A DNA stretch of 64,000 nt from Cellulophaga sp. Hel_I_12 (GCF_000799565.1 NZ_JUHB01000001.1:1116001-1180000), one strand, 5' to 3'; counted from the first letter of the stretch, positions 18,961-28,842 are shown. A program made the numbers and translations. The notes: a model not told the origin generated them from the letters alone.

Positions 18961-20220
18961 ATGAAAGCCATGAAAAATCTACTATTTTTTTTCTTTTTTG
19001 TTGTTTGCTTTTCTTCGAATGGCCAAATCGTGTTGCAGGCAGATCGAGTTTTTGATGGTGAAAAGATCCATATGAATTGGTCTGTTGTAGTTGAGAAGAA
19101 TATGATTACTTATGTTGGTCCTACTTCAGCATTACCATCCGGAGTGTCCTATGAATTTATTACACTTAAAAATAAAACATTGATGCCTGGTTTAATTGAA
19201 GGGCATTCACACCTATTATTACACCCCTATAACGAAACAAGCTGGAATGACCAGGTACTAAAAGAATCACCTGTAGAACGTGCTGTAAGAGCTACGGTAC
19301 ATGCTAAAAGCAACCTGCTATCTGGCATTACCACGATGCGGGATTTAGGTTCGGAAGGTGCTGGTTACACAGATATATATCTAAAGAAAACTATTGAGGA
19401 GGGTATTATTGTGGGGCCACGTTTAATAGTTGCTGGCCCGGCTATTGTGGCCACTGGGGCCTACGGACCAAAAGGGTTTCACGATGGTGTCGTTGTTCCT
19501 CTGGGTGCAGAACCAGCTAGTGGTATTGATGAAGTGATTAAAACAGTACGCACACAAATAGGCAACGGAGCTGATTTTATAAAAATATATTCCGATTATC
19601 GATGGTCGCCCGGGCAGGCTGCCCAACCTACTTTTTTACAAGAAGAAATTAATGCGATGGTTCAAACAGCAAAAAGTGCAGGTACCTACGTAATAGCTCA
19701 TGCTAGTACCCCAGAAGGTATGAAAAGAGCCATTCTGGGAGGTGTTGAAACTATTGAGCATGGTGATGGTGCCACTCCTGAGATTTTAAAATTAATGAAA
19801 GATAAGGGCGTTGCCCTATGCCCAACCCTTGCCGCTGGCGATGCCATTGAGCGCTATGCTGGATGGGACAAAAATACAATGCCCGATACAGAACGTATCC
19901 TTAACAAAAAGAAAAGCTTTCAGCTCGCTCTTGAGGCCAATGTTTCTATAGTATTTGGTGGAGATGTCGGTGTTTTTTCGCATGGCGAAAATTATAGAGA
20001 ACTAGAGCTCATGGTTGCGTATGGCATGAATTCTTTGGAGGTTTTAAAATCGGCAACTTCCGGCAATGCTAAGAGGCTACATTTAGATACTTTAGGGCAC
20101 ATAAAACAAGGGTTTCTAGCAGATATTATTGCCGTTGAAAACAATCCAATAGAAAATATTAAAGCCATGCAAAATGTTGTATTTGTCATGAAAGACGGCG
20201 TGATTTATAAAAATTTATAA
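18961..20220 (+). CDS. Secreted amidohydrolase family protein
   Basis: A 419-residue protein with signal peptide (ending SNGQ, residue about 22). Amidohydrolase-superfamily metal motif EGHSHLLLHP (His82, His84), a metal-bridging Lys candidate in DFIKIYSDY, further His ligands in VIAHAST and ETIEHGD, and Asp in FGGDVGVFSHG. The arrangement is that of the periplasmic imidazolonepropionase/prolidase-like amidohydrolases found in many Bacteroidota. Substrate probably a dipeptide or cyclic amide. It is 31 bases after the phosphatidyltransferase and 12 before a methyltransferase, consistent with cotranscription. Confidence 0.9.
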   Translation: MKAMKNLLFFFFFVVCFSSNGQIVLQADRVFDGEKIHMNWSVVVEKNMITYVGPTSALPSGVSYEFITLKNKTLMPGLIEGHSHLLLHPYNETSWNDQVLKESPVERAVRATVHAKSNLLSGITTMRDLGSEGAGYTDIYLKKTIEEGIIVGPRLIVAGPAIVATGAYGPKGFHDGVVVPLGAEPASGIDEVIKTVRTQIGNGADFIKIYSDYRWSPGQAAQPTFLQEEINAMVQTAKSAGTYVIAHASTPEGMKRAILGGVETIEHGDGATPEILKLMKDKGVALCPTLAAGDAIERYAGWDKNTMPDTERILNKKKSFQLALEANVSIVFGGDVGVFSHGENYRELELMVAYGMNSLEVLKSATSGNAKRLHLDTLGHIKQGFLADIIAVENNPIENIKAMQNVVFVMKDGVIYKNL

Positions 20221-20232
20221 TGCACTTCACCC

Positions 20233-20832
20233 ATGAAAAACAATCTTGAAGAAAAATATTGGACGAATCGCTATTTAGAAAAACAAATGGGATGGGACAT
20301 TGGTTATCCGTCCAGTCCTATTAAAGCATATATCGATCAACTTAAAGATAAAGACATTCGCATTCTAGTGCCAGGGGCAGGTAATGGCTATGAAGCGGAA
20401 TATTTATTCAAAAACGGATTTAAAAATGTTCATGTTTTAGACATTTCAGAGCTACCATTAAAGGCCTTCAAAAAAAGAAATCCTACTTTTCAGGAGCAAA
20501 AGCTACTCCACGAAAATTTTTTTGAACATACTGGGACCTACGATTTAATTCTAGAGCAAACATTTTTCTGCTCTTTTGTACCTACCAAGGCCAATAGAAA
20601 AGCGTATGCCCAACAAATGTCAAAACTTTTAAATTACAAAGGAAAATTAGCAGGTTTGTGGTTTTCATTTCCCTTAACCAATGATATGGAGAAAAGACCA
20701 TTTGGCGGTGACAAAGAGGAATACCTAGGCTATTTAGAACCGTATTTTGAGGTTAAATCTTTCGAAGTCTGTTACAATTCTATCCCAGAACGTGAAGGTA
20801 ATGAGCTCTTTGGTATTTTTGTAAAAAAATAA
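20233..20832 (+). CDS. TPMT-family SAM-dependent methyltransferase
   Basis: A 199-residue cytoplasmic protein. The N-terminal segment YWTNRYLEKQMGWDIGYPSS with following PIKAYIDQL is the thiopurine-methyltransferase-family start; motif I of the Rossmann fold is ILVPGAGNGYEAEYL, and VLDISE carries the acidic residue for the SAM ribose. Methylates a small S-, Se- or halide acceptor in known relatives; acceptor not deducible here. Separated by 12 bases from the amidohydrolase. Confidence 0.9.
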   Translation: MKNNLEEKYWTNRYLEKQMGWDIGYPSSPIKAYIDQLKDKDIRILVPGAGNGYEAEYLFKNGFKNVHVLDISELPLKAFKKRNPTFQEQKLLHENFFEHTGTYDLILEQTFFCSFVPTKANRKAYAQQMSKLLNYKGKLAGLWFSFPLTNDMEKRPFGGDKEEYLGYLEPYFEVKSFEVCYNSIPEREGNELFGIFVKK

Positions 20833-21066
20833 AATACCTAAGCTTTTAAAATGTCCTCCTCCATAACGGTCAAGGTTGATGTAAGATATAGCACAGTTCG
20901 AATATCCCCTTTTTACTCCTTACTTTTTTAGCTGAAGCTACTTTTTAAGTTGAGCTTTTTCTAATATACTAACTCAGGCTATTTTCTATTTCTCTTTTAT
21001 TTTTGGTACCTTTAAACCAACTAAATATATCAAATACTTTAAACGATTTTAATCCAAGCTAAACAA

Positions 21067-24000
21067 ATGAAAAAACTTCTTTCCTTACTACTACTTTTTG
21101 TCGTGTATACTACAAGCGCACAGAACTTTTCCATGGATCTAGTTCAAGATTTAAAACCTAGAAATATTGGACCAGGAGGCATGAGCGGTCGTGTTACGGC
21201 TATTGATGCCATTCACGCTAATCCAGATATTATGTACGTGGGCACAGCCTCCGGAGGTGTATGGAAATCTACCTCTGGCGGTATTAAATGGGATCCTATT
21301 TTTGATAAAGAAGTTACGGCATCTATTGGAGCTGTAGCTATTCAACAAAGTAATCCATCCGTAATTTGGGTAGGTACAGGAGAAGGGAACCCAAGAAATA
21401 GTTTAAATGGTGGCTACGGCATTTACAAATCGCTCGATGCTGGTAAAAGCTGGATCGCCATGGGTCTAGAAAAAACACGTCATATTCACCGTATTGTGAT
21501 TGATCCCACGGACCCTAATATTGTTTATGCTGGTGCTATTGGTTCTCCTTGGGGAGAACATCCAGAGCGTGGCGTTTTTAAAACCACCGATGGCGGAAAA
21601 AGTTGGAAAAAAATACTATTTACTAATAACAAATCGGGTGTAGCTGATCTGGTCATGGACCCTACAAACCCCAATAAACTTATTGCCGCTATGTGGGAGC
21701 ATAAGCGTGACCCTTGGTTTTTTAAATCAGGTGGAGAAGGTAGTGGTTTATATATGACCCACGATGGAGGCGAGAATTGGAAAAAGCTAACGGAAGAAGA
21801 TGGTTTACCTGCAGGAGAATTAGGGAGAATGGGTGTTGCTATCGCTCCAGGAAAAACAAATATTATTTATGCTTTAGTAGAGGCAAAAAAAAATGCCCTC
21901 TACAAATCTGAAGATGGTGGCTTTAAATGGAAAAAAATAAACGACAAAGAAGATATTGGCAATAGGCCCTTTTACTACTCCGAAATTTATGTAGATCCAC
22001 AAAACGAAAATAGGGTATATTCTGTTTTTACCTATGTCAATGTTTCTGAAGATGGCGGTAAAAACTTTAGTGAATTAATGCCCGCCTATAACGCTGATAA
22101 TGGCGTTCATCCTGATCATCACGCGTGGTGGATTCACCCTAAAAATGGTCAATTTATGATGGACGGTAATGATGGTGGTATGAACATCACCAAAGATGGT
22201 GGAAAATCATGGCGTTTTATAGGCAATATTCCTGTTGCACAATTTTATCATATCAATACGGATAATGAATATCCTTATAACGTGTATGGCGGTATGCAAG
22301 ATAACGGCTCTTGGCGAGGACCCGCCTATGTTTGGAAAGCACAAGGCATTAGAAATAGTTATTGGCAAGAAATTGCCTTTGGTGATGGCTTTGATGTTGT
22401 TCCTGACCTAGAAGATTCGCGATATGGTTATGCCATGAGTCAACAAGGAAATGTATCAAGATATGACCATATTACGGGTAATAATTACGTGGTAAAACCT
22501 ACAGCACCTGATGCGGATACCAAGTTACGCTTCAATTGGAATTCGGGAATCGGTCAAGATCCTTTTGATACGAGTACCGTATATTTCGGAAGTCAGTTTG
22601 TACATAAAAGCTCCGATAAAGGATTAACATGGAGCGTTATTTCTCCAGATTTAACAACCAATGATCCTGAAAAACAGAAACAAAGTGAAAGTGGTGGCCT
22701 ATCTATGGATGCCACTGGAGCAGAAAATCACTGTACTATTTTAGTTATAGAGCCGTCAAGTATCGAAAAAGATATGCTTTGGGTAGGAACGGATGATGGA
22801 CGTGTGCATATCACTCAAAATGGCGGAAGTTCTTGGTTAGAAGTAGGTCAAAATATCAAAGGACTTCCTCAAGGAAGTTGGATTGCTCAAATCAAAGCAT
22901 CCAATAAAAACAAAGGAGAAGCTTTATTAATTGCGAATGATTACCGTAGATTTAATTTTACACCTTATGCGTATAAAACTAAAAACTACGGTAAAACATG
23001 GGAGCGTATTGTCGACCAAAATGATGTTAAAAGCTATACCTTGGCCATTGTTGAAGATATAGAGAACCCTAATCTACTATTTTTAGGAACCGACGATGGC
23101 TTATATATCTCGTTTAACGCCGGTGAAAAGTGGCAAAAATGGACCGAAGGATTTCCTACGGTATCGACAAAAGATTTGGTGATTCACCCAAGAGAACACG
23201 ATTTAGTTATCGGTACTTTTGGTAGAGCAGCATGGGTTTTAGACGATATTAGGCCCCTCAGAGCGATTGCAAATGACCCTAGCATTCTACAACGTGAGGC
23301 AAAAGTGTTTACGCCACCAACTGCTTACCAATCTGCCATACAGCAAGCTACAGGAAGTAGATTTGGCGCTGATGCGATGTACAATGGCGATAACAGAAAA
23401 TTAGGCGCTATGATTACCTATTATATTAAAGAAGGTAAGTCTAAAAACGATAAGTCTACAGATACAACAGTGAAAAAAGACAGTACCCCAGATCAACGAA
23501 CAGGTGTCGAGAAAAAAGATTCCATCCAGTTTGAAATTTTTAATGGCACTGCGTTAATCCGAACCTTAAAATACAAAACTCCGGAGAAACCAGGTTTCCA
23601 CCGTATCTATTGGAGGATGGATGAAAAAGGTCCAGAACGCGCTTCACGTACTATTCGAAAAAGAACAGGCGAATCTGGTGGAATTGATGTAAAACCTGGC
23701 CTATTTAAGGTAAAAATGAGTTATGGTGCTATCGTCGATGAAACTCAGGTCGAAGTGAAATCTGACCCTAGAATAGCTGTAGATCTAGCGTCAATAAACG
23801 AAGTGTATGAAACCAGTAAAAAAATTCAAAATTTCGCACAAACTGCTGCTGATGCCGTTCGGCAATTAGCAGAAAGCAAGGAAGTAGCAGAAAAATATAA
23901 AAAAGAGCTGAATGAATTAGACAAAGAGAAATATAAAGACGCGATTAAATCTTCTAGCGAAATTAGCAAAGAAATAGATGCCCTTATGGCCTTGTATTTA

Positions 24001-24270
24001 GGAAAAGAAGATAAAAGGCAAGGTATTACGAGAAATCCTGAAATAACGGTATTACAACGTATTGGAGAAGCTAACAGTTATGCATCATCTCGTAAAACAG
24101 GTATTACAAGTACAGAAAACAAATTAATTCAATTCGCCGAAGAAGCGCTACAAGAAGCCCTTGTAAAAACAAATGCTTTTTTTACTGGCGAGTGGTCAAC
24201 CTACAGGTCTAATCTAGAAAAAATAAACAATTCGCCTTTTAAAGAAACAAAAATAATAGCCATTAAATAA
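21067..24270 (+). CDS. Large secreted BNR/Asp-box repeat (VPS10/sortilin-like) protein
   Basis: A 1067-residue protein with signal peptide (to TSAQ, residue 19). At least nine Asp-box-like turns of the form SxDxGxxW are spread through residues about 60-720 (for example SLDAGKSW, TTDGGKSW, THDGGENW, SEDGGFKW, TKDGGKSW, SSDKGLTW, TQNGGSSW), giving one or two beta-propellers. Residues about 770-920 are a beta domain, and the end (from about 920) is helical and charged. Such proteins are called glycosyl hydrolase or WD40/YVTN/BNR-like in Bacteroidota, but no sialidase catalytic set is recognised. No type IX secretion tail seen. DUF2490 follows after 11 bases. Confidence 0.88.
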   Translation: MKKLLSLLLLFVVYTTSAQNFSMDLVQDLKPRNIGPGGMSGRVTAIDAIHANPDIMYVGTASGGVWKSTSGGIKWDPIFDKEVTASIGAVAIQQSNPSVIWVGTGEGNPRNSLNGGYGIYKSLDAGKSWIAMGLEKTRHIHRIVIDPTDPNIVYAGAIGSPWGEHPERGVFKTTDGGKSWKKILFTNNKSGVADLVMDPTNPNKLIAAMWEHKRDPWFFKSGGEGSGLYMTHDGGENWKKLTEEDGLPAGELGRMGVAIAPGKTNIIYALVEAKKNALYKSEDGGFKWKKINDKEDIGNRPFYYSEIYVDPQNENRVYSVFTYVNVSEDGGKNFSELMPAYNADNGVHPDHHAWWIHPKNGQFMMDGNDGGMNITKDGGKSWRFIGNIPVAQFYHINTDNEYPYNVYGGMQDNGSWRGPAYVWKAQGIRNSYWQEIAFGDGFDVVPDLEDSRYGYAMSQQGNVSRYDHITGNNYVVKPTAPDADTKLRFNWNSGIGQDPFDTSTVYFGSQFVHKSSDKGLTWSVISPDLTTNDPEKQKQSESGGLSMDATGAENHCTILVIEPSSIEKDMLWVGTDDGRVHITQNGGSSWLEVGQNIKGLPQGSWIAQIKASNKNKGEALLIANDYRRFNFTPYAYKTKNYGKTWERIVDQNDVKSYTLAIVEDIENPNLLFLGTDDGLYISFNAGEKWQKWTEGFPTVSTKDLVIHPREHDLVIGTFGRAAWVLDDIRPLRAIANDPSILQREAKVFTPPTAYQSAIQQATGSRFGADAMYNGDNRKLGAMITYYIKEGKSKNDKSTDTTVKKDSTPDQRTGVEKKDSIQFEIFNGTALIRTLKYKTPEKPGFHRIYWRMDEKGPERASRTIRKRTGESGGIDVKPGLFKVKMSYGAIVDETQVEVKSDPRIAVDLASINEVYETSKKIQNFAQTAADAVRQLAESKEVAEKYKKELNELDKEKYKDAIKSSSEISKEIDALMALYLGKEDKRQGITRNPEITVLQRIGEANSYASSRKTGITSTENKLIQFAEEALQEALVKTNAFFTGEWSTYRSNLEKINNSPFKETKIIAIK

Positions 24271-24281
24271 CACTCAACGAG

Positions 24282-24956
24282 ATGAAGAAAATTGTATTTT
24301 TAATTACTTTGTGCATGATTACAGCAACAAAGGCGCAAGAAACTGGCGAAGATGATTGGGGCTCTTGGTATATGTATTTCGGCACCAACAAAATCTCGGA
24401 TAAACTAAGTATTCATAGCGAGGCGCAATTCAGGTATTATGAAACGGCTACTAACTTTAATCAACTGTTACTGCGTACCGGTTTAAACTATCATATTGAT
24501 GAAAATGCCATAGCAACAATAGGCTACGCCTACATTGGTACAGATACAAGCTTTGAAGAAATACGCAATGAAGAGAATACCAATGAACATAGAATATTTG
24601 AACAATTGATTCTTAAAAATAAGGTTGGAGAATTCTTATTTGAACATCGGTACCGATTAGAACAACGCTTTTTAGAAAACCAAGGAGCTACGGATACTGA
24701 ACATAGAGCACGCTATCGTTTGCAGGTAACCTTACCGCTAACAAATACTTTCTTTCTTAATTTTTACGACGAGGTATTTATTAATTTTCAAGATCAGATA
24801 TTTGGCCAAAACAGATTGTATGGAGCCTTGGGAGTTCATGTTACCGATAATCTATCCGTTCAAGCAGGCTATTTAAAAAATCATTTTAACACTGCTAATT
24901 TTGACCGTATGCAGTTTGGTATATTTTTTAATCCCGACCTGAGAAAGAAAAAATAG
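24282..24956 (+). CDS. DUF2490 domain protein, probable outer-membrane beta-barrel
   Basis: A 224-residue protein with signal peptide (ends TKAQ, residue about 18). Alternating amphipathic strands (LSIHSEAQFRYYE, LLLRTGLNYHI, FLFEHRYRLEQRFL, NTFFLNFYDEVFINF, LSVQAGYLKNHF) match DUF2490, a small outer-membrane-barrel family of unknown role. It is 11 bases after the BNR-repeat gene, so likely in one transcript. Confidence 0.88.
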   Translation: MKKIVFLITLCMITATKAQETGEDDWGSWYMYFGTNKISDKLSIHSEAQFRYYETATNFNQLLLRTGLNYHIDENAIATIGYAYIGTDTSFEEIRNEENTNEHRIFEQLILKNKVGEFLFEHRYRLEQRFLENQGATDTEHRARYRLQVTLPLTNTFFLNFYDEVFINFQDQIFGQNRLYGALGVHVTDNLSVQAGYLKNHFNTANFDRMQFGIFFNPDLRKKK

Positions 24957-25040
24957 CATTTGTGCTAATATGAAATTGAATTGGGTTTGATTCTAGTATA
25001 AAATATGTGTAATTTTAAAGACTTAATAAAAAATAAAAAC

Positions 25041-25640
25041 ATGAAAAAAATAGTATTTGTCCTATCCATTGCTTTAGTTGGCTTAACCTATAGCTGCAAA
25101 GAAGTAAAGAAAGAAGCTCAAGAAGCTGGAGAAGAAGTTGAGGCTACCGTGAATGAAATACAAGAAAGCATGGAAGCAAAAATGACTGAAAAAACCATGA
25201 CCATTACTTTGATGCCTAAAAGCGATAGCAATGTGAAAGGTGAAGCAACCTTTACGCAAAAAAATGGTACCGTAATGATGGTGGCGACCCTCTCTGGATT
25301 AACACCTGGTGTACACGCCATTCACTTACATGAAAATGCAGATTGTTCTGCTGCTGATGGTACGTCTACTGGGGGGCACTGGAATCCAACCTTTCAACCT
25401 CACGGAAAATGGGGTGTTGCAGAAGGATACCATAAAGGTGATATAGGAAACTTTACCGCAGATGCTGATGGAAATGGAAAAGTAGAATTCTCAACAGAGG
25501 AATGGTGTATTGGTTGTGATGATGATACCAAAAATATTATAGGCAAAGCTGTCATTGTACATCAAGGCACGGATGACTTTACCACACAACCCACTGGAGA
25601 TGCAGGTGCACGTGTAAGCTGCGCAGGAATCATTCAATAA
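25041..25640 (+). CDS. sodC: Cu/Zn superoxide dismutase lipoprotein
   Basis: A 199-residue protein from the ATG at 25041 (an in-frame ATG at 25005 would place 12 residues before the signal peptide). Lipoprotein signal ends at Cys19 (LTYSC), followed by a Glu/Lys-rich linker. All metal ligands are present: His95 and His97 (HLH), His113 (GGHWNP), His121 (QPHG), His131 and Asp134 (HKGD), and His174 (VHQG); Arg191 is the active-site arginine, and Cys102/Cys194 can form the family disulfide. An additional CxxC (Cys156, Cys159) is unusual. Dismutates superoxide in the periplasm or at the outer membrane. Confidence 0.95.
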   Translation: MKKIVFVLSIALVGLTYSCKEVKKEAQEAGEEVEATVNEIQESMEAKMTEKTMTITLMPKSDSNVKGEATFTQKNGTVMMVATLSGLTPGVHAIHLHENADCSAADGTSTGGHWNPTFQPHGKWGVAEGYHKGDIGNFTADADGNGKVEFSTEEWCIGCDDDTKNIIGKAVIVHQGTDDFTTQPTGDAGARVSCAGIIQ

Positions 25641-25657
25641 AAAAAAGTGAAAAAGTG

Positions 25658-25688
25658 AAAAAGCTGTATTTTTTGCAGCTTTTTTTTT
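25658..25688 (+). terminator. Terminator after sodC
   Basis: AAAAAGCTG (25658-25666) pairs with CAGCTTTTT (25676-25684), loop nine, followed by more T. Separates sodC from the sigma factor gene. Confidence 0.75.
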
Positions 25689-25715
25689 ATTATCTTACTC
25701 CAGTAAATACCCTAA

Positions 25716-26246
25716 ATGGAATTAGAAGTTTTAGTAGAAAAATTTCGGAACAAAGACGAAAAGGCTTTTGAAAAGCTCTACGCTATGTATTCGGATAGCA
25801 TTTGTGGCGTTATTTTTAATGTTGTAAAAAATACGGATATTGCTCAAGAAATTTGTCAAGATGTTTTTATAAAAGCATGGAAAAACGCCCATACCTATAA
25901 CGCTACGAAAGGGCGTTTTTTTACTTGGATGTTAAATATAGCTCGAAATGCAGCCATCGACGAGGTACGCTCAAAATCTCATAAAAATAGCAAACAAAAC
26001 CTATCCTCTGATTTTTTCGTAGATATACTTGAAGACAAAAATGATCTCAACAATCAAGTGGATGCCATTGGAATAAAAAGTTTATTATCACATCTGAAAG
26101 AAAAATGTATTCAGATCATAGAACTCTTATATTTTCAAGGGTATACACAAAAAGAAGTAGCAGAAGAATTAGAAATACCTGTGGGAACAGTTAAAACTAG
26201 AAACAGAAGTTGTATTTCACAAATTAGGGGCAATATTTCGATATAG
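25716..26246 (+). CDS. ECF RNA polymerase sigma factor
   Basis: A 176-residue sigma-70 region 2/region 4 protein. Region 2 spans about residues 10-85 (FEKLYAMYSDSI, DIAQEICQDVFIKAW, FFTWMLNIARNAAIDEVR). Region 4 helix-turn-helix is at about 125-172 (IELLYFQGYTQKEVAEELE, PVGTVKTRNRS). Directs polymerase to a stress-type regulon. The next gene, 3 bases downstream, is its probable membrane anti-sigma factor, a SigK/RskA-like arrangement. Confidence 0.95.
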   Translation: MELEVLVEKFRNKDEKAFEKLYAMYSDSICGVIFNVVKNTDIAQEICQDVFIKAWKNAHTYNATKGRFFTWMLNIARNAAIDEVRSKSHKNSKQNLSSDFFVDILEDKNDLNNQVDAIGIKSLLSHLKEKCIQIIELLYFQGYTQKEVAEELEIPVGTVKTRNRSCISQIRGNISI

Positions 26247-26249
26247 CAT

Positions 26250-27050
26250 ATGGATATAGATAAGTACATAGCATCAGGTATTTTAGAGCTTTATATAGCA
26301 GGTACACTAACGGAAGATGAAAATTTAGACGTTCTTAGTTATGCCCGAAAGCACCCTGAAATTCAAGCAGAAATTGAAGCCATTGAGGCCTCTATTGTTG
26401 CATTGACAAAAGCTGCCACACCAACACAAACCTCAAAATATAGCTACACTACGCTTTACGATAAAATTAAAACCACTTCAGAAAGCGAAGTGAAAGTGAT
26501 ACCATTGCCAAAAGAAAAATTAAACTGGTCCTCTTATTTAGGCTGGGCCGCTTCCGTACTATTAGTAGCTGCATTAGCCTGGATGTACACTCAAAACAAC
26601 GCACTTAAAAACGAGTTGCAAAGTTCTTCACAAGCAACTGTTAGCCTAGAAAAGCAAATTGAAGAAGCTAAATCGTCTTTGGTAAAATCTGAAGAATTAT
26701 TAAGCACCATAAGAAATAAAGACATTCAAGTCATAGCCCTAGGCGGCCAGGCAGTTGATCCAAATTCGTATGCCAAGGCCTATTGGAACAAAAAAGAACA
26801 GCAGGTTTTTATTGATGCACAAGGACTTCCTGACCCTCCAGATGGTATGGTCTATCAAGTTTGGTCTTTAAAACTCGACCCCCTTACACCTACGAGTATG
26901 GGGCTATTAGAAAATTTTATTACTGACGATAATCGAGTTTTTGCATTAGCAAATCCGAATGAATCAGAAGCTTTTGGGATAACCCTAGAGCCGGCCGGAG
27001 GAAGTGAATCCCCGAATTTAGAGCAACTATATACTTTGGGTGCAGTGTAG
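26250..27050 (+). CDS. Membrane anti-sigma factor (RskA-like)
   Basis: A 266-residue protein. The cytoplasmic N-terminus (residues 1-90, starting MDIDKYIASGILELYIAGTL) has the short helical sigma-binding form of anti-sigma factors; one membrane helix lies at about 93-110 (LGWAASVLLVAALAWMY); a coiled-coil-like stretch follows (115-155), then the RskA C-terminal beta domain (GGQAVDPNSYAKAYW, GLPDPPDGMVYQVWSL, FGITLEPAGGS). It should hold the preceding sigma factor inactive until an envelope or redox signal. Convergent with the VOC gene, 14 bases away. Confidence 0.9.
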   Translation: MDIDKYIASGILELYIAGTLTEDENLDVLSYARKHPEIQAEIEAIEASIVALTKAATPTQTSKYSYTTLYDKIKTTSESEVKVIPLPKEKLNWSSYLGWAASVLLVAALAWMYTQNNALKNELQSSSQATVSLEKQIEEAKSSLVKSEELLSTIRNKDIQVIALGGQAVDPNSYAKAYWNKKEQQVFIDAQGLPDPPDGMVYQVWSLKLDPLTPTSMGLLENFITDDNRVFALANPNESEAFGITLEPAGGSESPNLEQLYTLGAV

Positions 27051-27064
27051 TCCTAAAAAATAGC

Positions 27065-28129
27065 TTATAAATCCTTTTTGACGCGGTGAATTTTCATGGC
27101 TTTGATCATCCATTTCGGCAATGGGTTTGTAGGGTTTCGTTTTTTTAAATCGATGTAAATACCCCACTTTTTAAAAATAGGTACTTTATGTGTTTCTACC
27201 ATTTCTATTAAAGTCCCATCAGGATCTTCTAAATAACCAAACTGGCCGGCAGCATCTCCCATATCAAAACTGTCTGTACTATCAACTGTAAATGAAAAGT
27301 TGTGTAGTGCAGCCTCTTCTTTAAAGGCGGTCATACCATGTATATCAAAACACAAATGGATATACCCGACATCACCCCATAACCTGTCTTTATAGATTTT
27401 CAAAGGTGTACGATTTAATACCTGTATTAATTCAATTTCTGAACTTCCTAACAATTCACCGAAGCCGCCAACGGCTCTTTTTGAATGTCTTAGAATCACT
27501 CTATGAAATGTGTTTTTTCCTCCGGGTAAATTCTCAAAATCCTTAAAAACTCCTTTCTCATCGAAATACACGATATCATATCCCAATAATTGTTGGTAAA
27601 ATTTAATTGAAATAGCCATATTCGAAACACCAATAACAGCTCCCATAACTCCGCCACTTAGAGATTTGGTACTCGTATATTGCTCTTCGTGCTCTACAAG
27701 TTGCACTAAATTATGCCATGGGTCAGCACAAAAAAAATGAGATCTTAGCGTATCGATGGATTCTAGTTCACCTAAAATTGAAAGCTGTAACTTTTGAAAA
27801 ATAGTGTGATTTTCTTTAATTTTAGTACTGCGGACTTTCATTATATTGATGCCTAAATCACCTAATAAAAGTTTTTCTTTGGATATTTTAGGCACCCTAT
27901 CTTTGAATTGCCAAATTTCTAAGCCGCCGCCGCCCTTCAGATTTAAGGCTAGCAATGCAATTCTTTTATAGCTAATATTATCTGTATATCGCGTCATCAA
28001 GGCAGCTTCTGCCTCATCTTCAAATACAAGGATATCAAATCCCAAAAAAGTGCGATACCAGTTAAAAACATCTTTGGCATTTACCACACCTATACCCATT
28101 TGTTGAATACCGTTAATTATTTTATCCAT
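27065..28129 (-). CDS. VOC family (glyoxalase/bleomycin-resistance fold) protein, two domains
   Basis: A 354-residue cytoplasmic protein with two vicinal-oxygen-chelate domains: residues about 8-145 (GIQQMGIGVVNAKDVFNWYR) and about 155-320 (GGVMGAVIGVSNMAISIKFYQ ... YLEDPDGTLIEMVETH). The second has the usual metal-binding end motif DPDGTLIEMVE. Substrate unknown. It follows the glycosyltransferase gene with a gap of only two bases, so the two are cotranscribed. Confidence 0.88.
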   Translation of the reverse strand: MDKIINGIQQMGIGVVNAKDVFNWYRTFLGFDILVFEDEAEAALMTRYTDNISYKRIALLALNLKGGGGLEIWQFKDRVPKISKEKLLLGDLGINIMKVRSTKIKENHTIFQKLQLSILGELESIDTLRSHFFCADPWHNLVQLVEHEEQYTSTKSLSGGVMGAVIGVSNMAISIKFYQQLLGYDIVYFDEKGVFKDFENLPGGKNTFHRVILRHSKRAVGGFGELLGSSEIELIQVLNRTPLKIYKDRLWGDVGYIHLCFDIHGMTAFKEEAALHNFSFTVDSTDSFDMGDAAGQFGYLEDPDGTLIEMVETHKVPIFKKWGIYIDLKKRNPTNPLPKWMIKAMKIHRVKKDL

Positions 28130-28131
28130 AG

Positions 28132-28842
28132 CTATTGTTTGTTGGTATAGGGTATTTTAAGTAATTTATGATGTAGCGATTTTAATTTTTCGGGAGGATA
28201 GCCGTACTTAAACAAGAGAACGAGCAATAAATTAGAGGCATTCACTTTTAGATAAGAATTCGTTTCGTATTTCCGAGCCGATACAATTAAATCATTTTTG
28301 ATAATGGTATAGTTGACCCTATTTTTTTTCATTCGCTTAAAAAACTCAAAATCTTCCATGATGACTTGTTGTTCATTAAACTTACCTAAGTCTGTAAAAA
28401 CAGTTTTTTTTATAAACAAACATTGGTCACCACCCCCCGTAAATAAGCTATCTTTAGCCGTAAATGAAGCGTTTATGCGCAAGAGAAAATTTTCTTTATC
28501 AAACTTATACGAAAAAAACCCAGCTTCATACCTAGCCTTAAATGCCTGTTGAATATCCACAATAAAATTCTTAGGTGGCTTTACATCGGCATGTAAAAAA
28601 ACCAAATAATCACCTTTCGCTTGTGCTGTTCCACAGTTCATTTGTATAGCTCTTCCACTTTGCTCACAGGTAACAATTGTCGTAGTTAACGAACACGGAA
28701 TTTGAACACTATTGTCGCTATTTGTTGCCGATAATACAACAATAATTTCGACTGCCTTTTCTTTTGTTATGTGCTCTAAATAAGGTATTAAATATTTAAG
28801 ATTGGCTTCTTCGTTATGTGCTGGAATTATAATAGAAATCAT
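28132..28842 (-). CDS. TIGR04283-type family 2 glycosyltransferase
   Basis: About 236 residues from ATG at 28842 (a TTG at 28854 in frame is less likely). GT-A fold of family 2: SIIIPAHNEEANL at the start, GRAIQMNCGTAQAKGDYLVFLHAD (nucleotide and metal site, HAD), GGGDQCLFIKK and MEDFEFFKR with the catalytic-base ED. The AHNEE, GRAxQMN and FLHAD combination is that of the TIGR04283 group, often named for arsenosugar biosynthesis. No ArsS-type radical-SAM gene is in the window. A hydrophobic stretch near the end (NLLLVLLFKYGY) could attach it to membrane. Confidence 0.88.
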   Translation of the reverse strand: MISIIIPAHNEEANLKYLIPYLEHITKEKAVEIIVVLSATNSDNSVQIPCSLTTTIVTCEQSGRAIQMNCGTAQAKGDYLVFLHADVKPPKNFIVDIQQAFKARYEAGFFSYKFDKENFLLRINASFTAKDSLFTGGGDQCLFIKKTVFTDLGKFNEQQVIMEDFEFFKRMKKNRVNYTIIKNDLIVSARKYETNSYLKVNASNLLLVLLFKYGYPPEKLKSLHHKLLKIPYTNKQ

